Positions 36,160-45,719 of a stretch of 64,000 nucleotides of DNA are shown here, one piece after another. The notes under the pieces were generated by a model. It saw only the letters and a list, made by a program, of their open reading frames with translations, made no database searches and was not told the DNA's origin. The position numbers were made by a program, and so were the translations under genes. Numbering within the stretch: position 1 is the first letter of the stretch; every line of letters starts with the position of its first letter. This DNA is from Lachnoclostridium sp. UBA5725 (lineage in GTDB: Bacteria > Bacillota > Clostridia > Lachnospirales > Lachnospiraceae), in NCBI GenBank assembly GCA_002419585.1, contig DIGJ01000033.1, positions 1-64,000 of the forward strand. Reading direction: 5' to 3'.

Positions 36160-39100
36160 CTATTTTTCCGTTTGCATTGCGTCTCCAATGGCTTTCACTG
36201 CAACCTTCGCTACTTGATATAACAGATTTGTGGAAGTCTCTTCCTTTTGTGTCCCTTGTACCTTTGCATTCTCGACTGCTTTTTTATCGTATCCAAAGGT
36301 TAATTGTTTCACATCGAGTCCTAAACGTTCAAACCCTTCACTCATTTGCTTTTTGGCAGCTTCCATTGTTTCCAATCCATCCTTGGAATCACACAAGATA
36401 AATCCTTTTATCGTATCCTCTTTTACGGTAAATCCGCTCTCTAGTTTTCCATATTCTTCACTGTCCATGCTTACCGTTATTTTTCCACTATCTAATGTTC
36501 CTTTTAATAGTGTTAGATTCATAGTAGTTACTTGATCTCCTGTCATAATAGGAATCTGATAGCATTCCTGTCGACTGAGTCTCTTAGCAAGTTCAATTCC
36601 ATTTGCAAAGATACGAAGCTCATCCACTTTCGCGCTGGATTCGTCCTCTACTTGATTTTTATATTCCTCACGAATGAGTTCTTTTACCTTTTCCTCAACC
36701 TGGGCATATTTGCTTTGCAGGGTATCCGCATCCTCAATCGCATCCGAAATTTCGGATATCATTTCACTATATTCATTATCGGCATTTTTATTAAAATCCT
36801 TAAAAAAGCTTTTACCGTTTGTAAAAAACGTATTTGCCGAAACTATATTTTTAATCGTATGCTCAATCTGATAACTATCTAAGAAATTAACCGCTTCCTG
36901 ACTTGTCTTTGCAATTTCCTGAAACTTTTGTGTCATATAAGAAGCGTATTTCATATCTGTTTGATTATCTTCTATGGCTTGTTCTAAATTATCTTCTAAT
37001 TTTTCCAGCGTCATATCCATAAGACCATTTACACCGTCTTTTAATATGGTATTTAATTTCTCAGGAGATACCTCGTCCATAATGCGGGATAAAACTTCCT
37101 GATAATAGCTAACCTGCATTTGCTGATTTGTTTCTTTCTGGCTTAACGTACTCTCATTACCAGAAGCGTTTGCCTGACTCGATGAATTGGAATCCGAATC
37201 TTTAAATGCTTTGGAATCATCACGAAAAGAAGCTTCAATCTGATCTGAAATTCTCTCCTTTGAAAAGCTTAAACTGGTAAGTGTCCCAAATGAATCATCA
37301 ATTGATACGTCAAGTCCAGAAGCCTTTTTACTTCGTACCGCCGACAACAGATTCTTAAGGGTTAGATCCATTCCATTATTAAGGACTGCTCCGATTGCTG
37401 CACCATCTGTTTTCTCTACATTATTTAGAAGTCGATAAATACCTATGTAACTGCTTCTTTCCTCCTGTGATATCGCATTGTTTTGCTCCAGCTTGTACAA
37501 ATATTCGCTATACTTTTCTTCATCCGTAGCGCCAAGCTCAGCCCGAATGGAGGATACTTCGTTCGTTAATTCCTCTAGGTTTACGTTAAGCGGATTGATA
37601 TCTCTCTTTATTAATTCAACCGTAACTGCTGGCTTTAATTCATTTAACAAGTTACTTACTTTCGAATCATACGATTTTACTGCTTGAATTGATTCTTCAT
37701 TGATATCCATTTTATTATACGATAAAATGCGAACAGCTCTTTCATTTGCCGTATTATCTTCCAGTCCTAAATCATTCAAAATATCTGGCACGTTTTGGAA
37801 TGCTTTTTTTATTGAGTCGCCCATATCACTACGCGGTACCGTCATTAAAGCTTCATACGTCTCTCCCGCCTTATCCAGTTGTACTTTCATACTGGTCGCT
37901 GCTTCACTAAGACTTCCTACCGTCTGAATTTCTCGTTGTTTGAGTGTCTCACCTAGTATATAAGTAGGTGCTTCTTTTAACACATTGACCGTTTCCGTGG
38001 TTGTTTGTAACAACGTGACTTCCTCTTGTGTTGAAGAATGCGACGCCTCTGTAAATAATCCTTTATAGTAATCTTGTTCGATTTGTTTTAATCCATCTAC
38101 TACGCTTTGAAGATCCGTTGTATCGAGGGATATTCCCTTCGAAAGAAGCTTAAGTCCTGCTTCTGTCGTTAGCTTGAGTCGAATCTCTTCTAATTGACGT
38201 TTTGCTGTAATCGATGCAATGTCTGTATTATCTTTTAAGGTTTCCGAAAGACCTGCAAAATCTTTGATAGCCTTTTCTACTGTATTCTCCGCCGTTTCAT
38301 CTAGAGAAGCTTCTTCTGGATTTAACCCTTTGCTCATTGCTTTTGCCATTTTACTTAGGATATCATCTTCGTTTGCATTTTGCTTCACTTGATCAAGTGA
38401 TTGAAGCGCATTTAAACTGTCTTTGGTAATTGGAAGTTGGTTCTCATACAACCATTTTGCCTGGTTCATCGATTCACTTGTAACCTCGATCCCAGCATTT
38501 TCAATAATTCCTTTTACTTGATTTTCTATCGCTTCAAAATCGCTTTCATTTGTTGTCATTCCATTACTATATGCCGCAATCGCCATACTTCCCGAATACT
38601 GACTATGGTAAATATTTTCCACGGTTGGAGCTAGCTCATTGTCAATCATATAAGCCTTGCCACCTTCCGAGAGTGTTGTAACCGTTCCTACCATGCTCAT
38701 AGCACTCATAAGGCTCTCTATGTTGTCCTGCGTTACCGGCATGTTAGCATCCACAAGTTTTTGGGCAAGCTTTTTAGCCATTGGATCTGATATTTTATTC
38801 CCAATGGCTATCTTCTTTATCGTATTTTCCATTTCTTCTTTATTTTCAACTTGGATTGTTACATTTTCATCGCGAAATTCTCGATTTTCTTTGATACGCA
38901 AAAGAGCGCGATCTAGTCGACCAGCTTCATAAGATTCAAAAGAAATACCCTCTTCTTTCAGATCCTGGTAATCCTCTTTTGTCATCTTATTCGAAGCATC
39001 CTCTAAAGACGAATCTTCTTCTGTTTTTACGGTTACTTCTTTCGCTTTTTCATCCGCATTTTCTAGTAACTGCGTATAGATAGCAAATTTTGTATCTTTC

Positions 39101-39243
39101 TCTCCCTGTGATACAGTAACTGCATCGGTTTGAGATGCTTTTTTTATTTGTTGTGACTCGTTAGTCTTATTATCATCCGTGATTTTAGATGGTACGAGCA
39201 AGCTTCCTTGTTTGTTCGTTCCCTGAACATTAGAAATATTCAT
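36160..39243 (-). CDS. DUF6240 family protein, large flagellin-linked protein
   Basis: A 1027-residue protein of the DUF6240 type, mostly helical with Asn/Glu/Lys-rich stretches and many short repeats of an LNxALxxLSSLD-like helical unit; no signal peptide or membrane helix is seen. The last 110 residues (IPIMTGDQVTTMNLTLL to KQLTFGYD) look like a FliK-type hook-length control domain: beta strands, then a helix, then GLDVKQLTF. ATG at 39243 is preferred over GTG 39252, although neither ribosome site is strong. It is the first gene of a unit with flagellin and fliS. A CCGAAAT at 39285-39292 could be part of a sigma-28 promoter. Function is not established. Confidence 0.7.
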   Translation of the reverse strand: MNISNVQGTNKQGSLLVPSKITDDNKTNESQQIKKASQTDAVTVSQGEKDTKFAIYTQLLENADEKAKEVTVKTEEDSSLEDASNKMTKEDYQDLKEEGISFESYEAGRLDRALLRIKENREFRDENVTIQVENKEEMENTIKKIAIGNKISDPMAKKLAQKLVDANMPVTQDNIESLMSAMSMVGTVTTLSEGGKAYMIDNELAPTVENIYHSQYSGSMAIAAYSNGMTTNESDFEAIENQVKGIIENAGIEVTSESMNQAKWLYENQLPITKDSLNALQSLDQVKQNANEDDILSKMAKAMSKGLNPEEASLDETAENTVEKAIKDFAGLSETLKDNTDIASITAKRQLEEIRLKLTTEAGLKLLSKGISLDTTDLQSVVDGLKQIEQDYYKGLFTEASHSSTQEEVTLLQTTTETVNVLKEAPTYILGETLKQREIQTVGSLSEAATSMKVQLDKAGETYEALMTVPRSDMGDSIKKAFQNVPDILNDLGLEDNTANERAVRILSYNKMDINEESIQAVKSYDSKVSNLLNELKPAVTVELIKRDINPLNVNLEELTNEVSSIRAELGATDEEKYSEYLYKLEQNNAISQEERSSYIGIYRLLNNVEKTDGAAIGAVLNNGMDLTLKNLLSAVRSKKASGLDVSIDDSFGTLTSLSFSKERISDQIEASFRDDSKAFKDSDSNSSSQANASGNESTLSQKETNQQMQVSYYQEVLSRIMDEVSPEKLNTILKDGVNGLMDMTLEKLEDNLEQAIEDNQTDMKYASYMTQKFQEIAKTSQEAVNFLDSYQIEHTIKNIVSANTFFTNGKSFFKDFNKNADNEYSEMISEISDAIEDADTLQSKYAQVEEKVKELIREEYKNQVEDESSAKVDELRIFANGIELAKRLSRQECYQIPIMTGDQVTTMNLTLLKGTLDSGKITVSMDSEEYGKLESGFTVKEDTIKGFILCDSKDGLETMEAAKKQMSEGFERLGLDVKQLTFGYDKKAVENAKVQGTQKEETSTNLLYQVAKVAVKAIGDAMQTEK

Positions 39244-39316
39244 ATGTCTCACTCATTTCTTTGTCTATTTTTGTGTTACTATCTATTTCGGACGAAATGA
39301 GAAAAACCTAAAGTAT

Positions 39317-40261
39317 CTATAGCATCTTTCTTCTTTTAAGAATGAGGAAAGCAGCAACACATACAACTGCTATCATAATACATATAATAAAAAACCCGTA
39401 TGGTGTATTTGATAATGGCATCCATTTACCACTAACATTCATACCATAGATACCAGATATAATAGTCGGTATCGCCATAACTAAGGTAATTGAAGTCAAA
39501 AACTTCATTACGTTATTTAATCGATTATTAATAATTGTAGATACCAGATCTCTAGTACCATGAATGATATCCCGATAAATATTGGTCATTTCAATCGCCT
39601 GACGGTTCTCGACCATAACATCATCTAAAAGTTCTTTATCCTCTGGATATTGCTTGATCCGTTCATATCGATTTAAGCGTTCTAATACCAGCTTATTGGA
39701 ACTAAGGGAAGTAGCAAAATATACAAGGTTGGTCTCCAATTCATGTAGGTTAATCAAATCTAAATCCTCGGTTGTCTCATTGCTGACCATTTTTTCTATC
39801 TCGCTTCGTTTCTTATCAATAACACGTAGATACGCCTGATAAAGATTTGTTGTACGCAAAAGGATTTGATAAACAAATCTCATTTTCTTTTTTGTGCTAA
39901 ATCCTTTCACACGATTGTTATAAAAATTAGATAAAATAATCGTATCATTCGCACACACCGTAATGATTGCATCCTTTACCAAAAGAATACCAAGCGGAAT
40001 CGTTGTATATGCTCGTTGTTCATTTCTTATTTCTTCAAAAGGAATATCCTCTAAAATCAAAGTATAACCATCTTCTAACTGAACACGAGAACTTTCCTCA
40101 TCATCCAGCGCTGCTTTTAAATCATTGATATCAATGTTATAGTAATTGGCAACTTCTGTGAGTTCCTCCATACTAGGAGATATCAGATCAACCCAGGAAT
40201 CCTCTTCATATTCATTTCTTTCAGAAAGAATTCCATTATCTGTTTTATAAATTTTTTTCAT
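39317..40261 (-). CDS. corA: CorA family magnesium/cobalt channel
   Basis: A 314-residue divalent-cation channel. It has a large N-terminal cytoplasmic domain and two C-terminal helices, with the GMN selectivity motif in GIYGMNVSGKWMPLSNT at the end of the first helix. The pentamer imports Mg2+ and sometimes Co2+ or Ni2+. AAAGGAG precedes the ATG. It is followed 21 bases upstream by dtd on the same strand, so dtd and corA may be cotranscribed. Confidence 0.95.
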   Translation of the reverse strand: MKKIYKTDNGILSERNEYEEDSWVDLISPSMEELTEVANYYNIDINDLKAALDDEESSRVQLEDGYTLILEDIPFEEIRNEQRAYTTIPLGILLVKDAIITVCANDTIILSNFYNNRVKGFSTKKKMRFVYQILLRTTNLYQAYLRVIDKKRSEIEKMVSNETTEDLDLINLHELETNLVYFATSLSSNKLVLERLNRYERIKQYPEDKELLDDVMVENRQAIEMTNIYRDIIHGTRDLVSTIINNRLNNVMKFLTSITLVMAIPTIISGIYGMNVSGKWMPLSNTPYGFFIICIMIAVVCVAAFLILKRRKML

Positions 40262-40282
40262 ATGATTGATCTCCTTTGCAAT

Positions 40283-40738
40283 TTATTTTTTTATTACGGT
40301 AGCATCATCTAGCAGTATCGTAAATGGTCCATCATTCACCAATGCCACCTGCATATCTGCGCCAAAGCTTCCGCTCTCAACGCTTCCTAATTTTTCTCTA
40401 CATTTTTCAAGAAACATTTCATATAAATATTGTGCTTTATCTGGAGGGGCCGCCTCAATAAAACTGGGTCGATTCCCTTTCTGACAATTTGCATAAAGGG
40501 TAAATTGGGAAACGACCAAAAGTTCCCCACCTACATCCATTAAAGAAAGATTTGTCTTTCCATTTTCATCTTCAAAAATACGAAGTTTTAAGATCTTTTC
40601 GATATATTTGTCTAATATATCTACGGTGTCATCCGTCCCAACACCCAAAAATAATAACAGTCCTTTTCCAATCTTTCCAACTATTGTTTCCTCAATGGAA
40701 ACCTCCGCTGATTTAACTCTTTGAATCACTATTTTCAT
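40283..40738 (-). CDS. dtd: D-aminoacyl-tRNA deacylase
   Basis: A 151-residue enzyme that removes D-amino acids from mischarged tRNA. Signature stretches are the start MKIVIQRVKSAEVS, the active-site SQFTLYANC and the Gly-Pro type segment of NRPSFIEAAPP together with ALVNDGPFTIL. Length and order are normal. It is a cytosolic housekeeping protein, probably cotranscribed with corA. Confidence 0.96.
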   Translation of the reverse strand: MKIVIQRVKSAEVSIEETIVGKIGKGLLLFLGVGTDDTVDILDKYIEKILKLRIFEDENGKTNLSLMDVGGELLVVSQFTLYANCQKGNRPSFIEAAPPDKAQYLYEMFLEKCREKLGSVESGSFGADMQVALVNDGPFTILLDDATVIKK

Positions 40739-40841
40739 ATCGGAGCCCCACTTTCTATTTCATCTTTTCTATCGTACCATGTTTTACACCTAAGGACAAG
40801 AATGCATATAAATTTAATATCTTAACATGATGGTATCCTAT

Positions 40842-41294
40842 CTATTCCATTTTATTTTTATATTGGCCATATAGTAACTGATACAGGGCCTTCTCTTGAC
40901 TATTTCCTACAAATCCAATATGTGATAATTTATTATTTACAGAAAGTGTACCATCCGAATATAAAAGAATTCTGTCACCAGAACTATCACCATACCAAAT
41001 TTGGATTGCAAGCTCAGCGGTCGGTTCTGAAAATCCCCCCTGTTTATCAAGATAATTTCTATAGTGATACTTTTTTAGAATCTCTAACAATTGATTGATT
41101 TCTTCGCTATTTTCTATCCTATATGATTTTCGTGTTATATTGCTTGGCTTCATAACATTTTCAGTATAATCTATACCAATAATTACTATTGTTTGTTGCT
41201 TTTCATAAAATGCGTGCGGAAACGTAACTATTCCATATGCACCTAATATTAGGATACTTATTACCAAAATCCACCCCTGTTTTATAAGCTTCAT
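40842..41294 (-). CDS. Hypothetical membrane-anchored protein
   Basis: Not recognised. A 150-residue protein with one N-terminal helix (about 7-24, GWILVISILILGAYGI) and an extracytoplasmic domain. The domain has a WYGDSSGDRILLYSDGTLSV beta-like stretch. Part of this resembles small exported domains that carry a strand, a helix and a glycine turn. The AAGAAAGAGAG region precedes the ATG at 41294; the frame upstream to 41354 is not needed. Its neighbour, the alpha/beta hydrolase, is divergent. Confidence 0.7.
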   Translation of the reverse strand: MKLIKQGWILVISILILGAYGIVTFPHAFYEKQQTIVIIGIDYTENVMKPSNITRKSYRIENSEEINQLLEILKKYHYRNYLDKQGGFSEPTAELAIQIWYGDSSGDRILLYSDGTLSVNNKLSHIGFVGNSQEKALYQLLYGQYKNKME

Positions 41295-41478
41295 TGATTT
41301 AACTCTCTTTCTTACAATTTTCAATACTATAATAATTCCCTTATTTAATAACATTAGCTTCTTATTATGCCTCTGTCAATATTTTACAGTTTATTTATCT
41401 ATATCCAACCAAAATCACTTTACAAAATAGATTCCAGATAGTACCATTAAATAAAAATGTGAGGGGGTTTTTTGAACG

Positions 41479-42408
41479 ATGAATTATTCGAAAGAAATAC
41501 ATACTTTTAAAAGTAGTAATGGACATAATGATGTTACTTATTATATTTACAAACCACTAAATCCACCAATCGCTATTTTACAGATTTCGCATGGAATGTG
41601 TGAATATGTAGAGCGCTATGAATCCTTTATCGAGTTTATGACAGGCCAGGATATCTTAGTCTGCGGAAATGATCACATTGGTCATAAGAATAGTGTAGCA
41701 AACAAGCAAGACCTTGGATACTTCGCTCCAAATAATGGATGGACGTACCTTCCAAAGGATCTAGCAAAACTTACTACTATTATGAAAGAAGAATACAAAG
41801 ATTTACCAATATTTCTCTTTGGTCACAGTATGGGTTCCTTTATTGCAAGAGCTTATGTTGCTGAGTATGGAGACCTAATTAATGGAGCAATTATCTGCGG
41901 TACTGCAGGTACAAATCCAATCTTGGGACTTGGAACGTTTTTAATCTCCATGGTTAAGGCTTTCAAAGGAGAACGCTATCGCAGTAAGTTTTTGGATAAC
42001 ATCATGTTTGGATCTTATAATAAGAAGTACGAAAAGGTTCGTACGACAAAAGACTGGTTGACAAAAGATGAGGCAATTGTTGATACGTATTTAAAGGATG
42101 AATACTGTATGTTTATCTTTACAACCTCCGCTTTCTATGACCTATCCAAGTTACTTGGTTATGTTTCCTCCGATGCTTGGTACAATGCGGTTCCAAAGAA
42201 TCTTCCTATTTATTTAATGAGCGGTTCCATGGATCCCGTCGGTGAATTTAGCAAAGGTGTTGTTGAAGTAAAGGAACGACTAGAAGCTCAGAAGCTAACC
42301 GATTTTTCCTTTAAGCTATATCAAGATTACCGTCACGAAGTATTAAATGAAATCGGAAAAGAAGAAGCATACGACGATATTCTTTCTTTTATAAGCAATC
42401 ATCTTTGA
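41479..42408 (+). CDS. Alpha/beta hydrolase, monoacylglycerol-lipase-like
   Basis: A 309-residue soluble esterase/lipase of the S33/Hydrolase_4 type. The nucleophile elbow is GHSMGS (Ser), with an N-terminal HGMCEYVERY oxyanion segment, a GSMDPVG acid region and a C-terminal YRHEVLNE histidine. The start is ATG at 41479 downstream of GAGGGGG, with long spacing. Monocistronic; the substrate is unknown, but lysophospholipase or monoglyceride activity is typical of this group. Confidence 0.9.
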   Translation: MNYSKEIHTFKSSNGHNDVTYYIYKPLNPPIAILQISHGMCEYVERYESFIEFMTGQDILVCGNDHIGHKNSVANKQDLGYFAPNNGWTYLPKDLAKLTTIMKEEYKDLPIFLFGHSMGSFIARAYVAEYGDLINGAIICGTAGTNPILGLGTFLISMVKAFKGERYRSKFLDNIMFGSYNKKYEKVRTTKDWLTKDEAIVDTYLKDEYCMFIFTTSAFYDLSKLLGYVSSDAWYNAVPKNLPIYLMSGSMDPVGEFSKGVVEVKERLEAQKLTDFSFKLYQDYRHEVLNEIGKEEAYDDILSFISNHL

Positions 42409-42512
42409 TACCAAGTCTCGAATGGATATGCTAGCATGTGCATTCGAGATACAAACACGAACTTAGTTCAAAGTCATTCCTTATAATATATAATACCGCA
42501 CAAATAATATTG

Positions 42513-42642
42513 TACAAAGAGAAATAGGATCAAATGAAGGTGTACTCTCCAATACACGTCATCTGATCCTATTTCTTTTAAAGTTACCCTCTCACGTTCC
42601 CCAACGTTAAAAATACGGCTTCTCCTCTTACCTCTAACGATC
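42513..42642 (-). ncRNA. Candidate small structured RNA with own promoter and terminator
   Basis: A promoter-terminator unit on the minus strand that contains no reading frame. A near-ideal promoter (42649-42677) would start RNA near 42642. About 60 bases on there is an AGAGGTAAGAGGAG and GGGGAACGTGAGAGGG purine-rich region with CGTTA (from 42635-42639) paired with TAACG (42605-42609). The RNA ends in a long hairpin, GAAATAGGATCA with its complement (42519-42576), whose T-run is weak. It matches no riboswitch or RNA that I recognise. It lies antisense to no gene, in a 499-base gap otherwise without genes. Confidence 0.5.
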
Positions 42643-42648
42643 TTCTAT

Positions 42649-42677
42649 ATAGTAACATCTTTTGTTTATTTTGTCAA
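42649..42677 (-). promoter_or_regulatory. Promoter of the candidate small RNA
   Basis: Minus-strand TTGACA (42672-42677), an exact 17-base spacer and TACTAT (42649-42654). Confidence 0.55.
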
Positions 42678-42832
42678 TAGCAAGGTATTTTTCCTGATTT
42701 TTTTATGCAATATTACAACACCATATGTCATTTGAACAAATCCTATATTAGCTGTATTGATTCTTTTCATACCATTTATTTATTTTTAAACATGGATTTA
42801 TTCCCAGAAAAAGGATTTATTTACAAAAACAA

Positions 42833-42890
42833 TTGACAAATAGGTAAGAATAGTATAAAACTAATATATGAACAATTGTTCATATATTAG
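42833..42890 (+). promoter_or_regulatory. Promoter and ArsR/CadC-type operator of the cadA operon
   Basis: TTGACA (42833-42838) and TATAAA (42854-42859, 15-base spacer) are followed by a perfect 30-bp palindrome at 42861-42890 centred on GAACAATTGTTC. It overlaps the likely transcription start and so is ideally placed for repression. Confidence 0.85.
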
Positions 42891-42907
42891 TTTATGGAGG
42901 AGATCTT

Positions 42908-43267
42908 ATGGACGAAAAACATGTAGAACTATGTGAATGTAATGTTATTCATCATGAAACCATTGAATTTGCATTAGATAAAATGCCCGAAGAAGAAATA
43001 TTATATGACTTAGCTGAGTTATTCAAGGTTTTTGGCGATACTACTCGCGTGAAAATCTTATGTGCCTTATTTGAATCAGAAATGTGTGTATGTGATATAG
43101 CAGCCATGTTTAATATGACACAGTCTGCCATTTCCCATCAGTTAAGAGTCTTAAAATCCGCAAAGCTAGTCAAAAATAGAAAGTCTGGAAAAGTTGTGTA
43201 CTATTCTTTGGCAGATGATCATGTTAAGCAGATTTTTGATCAGGGCTTAGCTCATGTAATAGAATAG
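42908..43267 (+). CDS. ArsR/SmtB family metal-sensing repressor (CadC-like)
   Basis: A 119-residue winged-helix repressor. The alpha-3 metal site is MCVCDIA (Cys 60, Cys 62), with two N-terminal cysteines (Cys 9, Cys 11) as in CadC. The alpha-5 zinc site is also complete: Asp 103, His 105, His 116 and Glu 119 have the SmtB spacing. The protein can therefore carry both thiolate (Cd/Pb) and zinc-type sites. GGAGGAG precedes the ATG. It precedes cadA by 13 bases and would be released from the palindrome by metal. Confidence 0.95.
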   Translation: MDEKHVELCECNVIHHETIEFALDKMPEEEILYDLAELFKVFGDTTRVKILCALFESEMCVCDIAAMFNMTQSAISHQLRVLKSAKLVKNRKSGKVVYYSLADDHVKQIFDQGLAHVIE

Positions 43268-43280
43268 AAAGGGAACCTTT

Positions 43281-45545
43281 ATGGAAAATAAATATTATTT
43301 GGATAATCTTAGATGCGCAAATTGTGCTGCAAAAATGGAAACCAAGTTAAAAAATCAACCACAGATAAAAGATGCTGTGATTGATTTCGTAAATAAAAAA
43401 TTAAATATAAGCAGCAAAGAAGATATGAGCGAAGATGCTCTGCTTGCTTTGATTACTCCAATTATTACTGGAATAGAAAAAGATGTTGCTATTATATCCT
43501 GGGATACTTATAAAGGAGTTGGTTCAAAATCTACAAATCATGTAGCACATCCTATTGAAGAGTGTGGCGATGCTTGCCTCTGCCACTGTGGTGATCATGA
43601 ACATGAACATAATCATGATCATAGCAAAGGGTGTTGCCACGATGGGCATGCGCATAACAAGGATTGTGGTAGTGGAACAAAGGAACATTCTCATGGTGGT
43701 GAAAGCCTCAATCTTTCGAAACTGCTGCCACTAATCATCGGCTCAGTTATTGGTTATGGTTCTCTTTTTTTCCTGCCGGAGGGTACTCCATCCTTTATGG
43801 GAATCCTGATTGGTTACCTGATTTTATCGTATGAAGTACTATTCACTGCTGCTCGAAACATTGCCCATGGTGAAGTCTTTGATGAAAATTTCTTAATGGC
43901 AATTGCTACGGTCGGTGCTTTCTTGATTGGAGAATATCCGGAAGCCCTCGCTGTTATGATTCTTTATCAAATCGGTGAATACCTACAGGATATGGCAGTT
44001 GATAAATCGCGTAAACACTTAACAGACGCCATGAATATAAAAGCAGAATATGCTAATGTAAAAACCGATGATGGAATAAAACAGTTGGCTCCTGAAGAAG
44101 TGTCCATTGGTGATATTATTCTAGTAAAGCCAAGCGAGCGAATCCCTCTTGATGGCATTGTAGTAGAAGGTTCCTCTTTTGTAGACACCTCCTCTCTTAC
44201 AGGCGAGTCTGTACCTAGAAAAATTTCGGAAAACGAAGAAATTTTAAGTGGATGTATCAACGGAGCCGGAACCCTCTATATTAAAGTATCAAAACTTTAT
44301 AAAGATTCAACGGTTGCCAGAATCTTAGACCTCGTGGAGAATGCCTCTGCAAGGAAATCTCCAACCGAAAACTTTATTACCAAATTTGCCCGTGTTTATA
44401 CCCCAATTGTTGTAATAGCAGCATTACTCCTTGCAATTTTACCGCCTATCGTAACTGGCACCTTTGATTTTATCCCTTGGATATATAAAGCGTGCGGATT
44501 TTTGGTTGTATCTTGCCCTTGTGCCTTAGTTATCTCCGTTCCTCTTGGATTTTTCGGTGGTATCGGCTGTGCCTCACGGAACGGAATTATCATTAAAGGA
44601 AGTAATTATCTAGAAGCTTTAAATGGAGTTACGTATGCTGTATTTGACAAGACAGGAACGTTAACAAAAGGTAGTTTTCGTGTTACAGACATCGTTCCTT
44701 TTAATGGTTTTGATCAAGAGGATTTACTTAAAACGGCTGCCATAGTTGAAAGCTTTTCCACGCATCCGATTGCAAAATCAATCGTAAAATCATATGATGG
44801 AGAACTTGACTTATCTGAAGTTAAAGATTATGAGGAAGTCGCTGGACACGGTGTTCACGCAAATTACAATGGTAAAGAAATCCTCTTAGGAAACTCAAAA
44901 TTATTAGATACCGCTAATATTTCTTACTCTGCTCCTGAAAAGGTAAATGGAACGATTACCCACCTTTCCATTGATGGTAAGTATGCCGGATATATTCTAA
45001 TCGCTGATGAAATAAAAGAAGATAGCAAGGCGGCTATTCTTGGTCTTAAGAAATTAGGAATAAAAACCATAATGCTTACCGGTGATGAACAAACTACTGC
45101 GGCTTATGTTGCAAAAGAGCTCAATTTAGATGCTTATTATTCACAACTATTACCAGCTGATAAAGTAGAAAAAATAGAATCCATCCTTTCGAAAGCGCAC
45201 GCTAAAGAAAAGGTTTTGTTTGTTGGTGACGGTATCAATGATGCGCCAGTTCTTGCCCGAGCTGATATTGGTGTTGCAATGGGTGGTGTCGGTTCAGATG
45301 CTGCTATTGAAGCAGCAGATATTGTTTTAATGACAGATGAACCAGCTCAATTAGAACGCGCAATTTCAATTGCTCGTTTTACCCGAAAAATCGTATCTGA
45401 GAATATTGCTTTTTCTCTTGGTGTAAAAGTACTTGTCATGATATTACTTGCATTTGGTTTTGCTAATATGTGGTTGGCAATTTTTGCTGATGTCGGAGTC
45501 GCAATGATTGCTATTGTAAATTCAATTCGTACCTTACGGGCATAG
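43281..45545 (+). CDS. cadA: Cadmium/zinc-exporting P1B-type ATPase
   Basis: A 754-residue pump. The N-terminal heavy-metal domain has CANC (Cys 12, Cys 15). A His/Cys-rich segment follows at about 95-140 with DHEHEHNHDH and GHAHNKDCG, then the TGES actuator, CPC in VVSCPCALVIS, DKTGTLTKG phosphorylation site and GDGINDAP. The CPC helix and IAFSLGVK tail indicate the Zn/Cd (P1B-2) group. AAAGGGA lies before the ATG. It forms an operon with the ArsR-type gene. Confidence 0.96.
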   Translation: MENKYYLDNLRCANCAAKMETKLKNQPQIKDAVIDFVNKKLNISSKEDMSEDALLALITPIITGIEKDVAIISWDTYKGVGSKSTNHVAHPIEECGDACLCHCGDHEHEHNHDHSKGCCHDGHAHNKDCGSGTKEHSHGGESLNLSKLLPLIIGSVIGYGSLFFLPEGTPSFMGILIGYLILSYEVLFTAARNIAHGEVFDENFLMAIATVGAFLIGEYPEALAVMILYQIGEYLQDMAVDKSRKHLTDAMNIKAEYANVKTDDGIKQLAPEEVSIGDIILVKPSERIPLDGIVVEGSSFVDTSSLTGESVPRKISENEEILSGCINGAGTLYIKVSKLYKDSTVARILDLVENASARKSPTENFITKFARVYTPIVVIAALLLAILPPIVTGTFDFIPWIYKACGFLVVSCPCALVISVPLGFFGGIGCASRNGIIIKGSNYLEALNGVTYAVFDKTGTLTKGSFRVTDIVPFNGFDQEDLLKTAAIVESFSTHPIAKSIVKSYDGELDLSEVKDYEEVAGHGVHANYNGKEILLGNSKLLDTANISYSAPEKVNGTITHLSIDGKYAGYILIADEIKEDSKAAILGLKKLGIKTIMLTGDEQTTAAYVAKELNLDAYYSQLLPADKVEKIESILSKAHAKEKVLFVGDGINDAPVLARADIGVAMGGVGSDAAIEAADIVLMTDEPAQLERAISIARFTRKIVSENIAFSLGVKVLVMILLAFGFANMWLAIFADVGVAMIAIVNSIRTLRA

Positions 45546-45567
45546 CTAGCATAAGAACAATAAAAAG

Positions 45568-45643
45568 AGGACGGTAGCAAAATTATATCTTCTGAAGCTT
45601 ATCAGAATTCATATGATTCTATCTACCGTCCTATTTTGTTACC
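45568..45643. terminator. Bidirectional terminator between cadA and the S1 gene
   Basis: AGGACGGTAG (45568-45577) pairs with CTACCGTCCT (45623-45632). An overlapping alternative, GGTAGCAAAAT (45573-45583) with ATTTTGTTACC (45633-45643), is nearly complementary. A GAATTC/GAATC region lies inside. Confidence 0.7.
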
Positions 45644-45719
45644 ATCTTATATTATTACTGCCTTATTTTACAATAATTTTATAATGAAATTCCGTAATTA
45701 ATTTATTAAAAGCAATTAC

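Noticed and set aside
42513..42642. The candidate small RNA as a known riboswitch
   Set aside because: I could not match its motifs to any riboswitch class I know, and no coding gene follows it on its strand.
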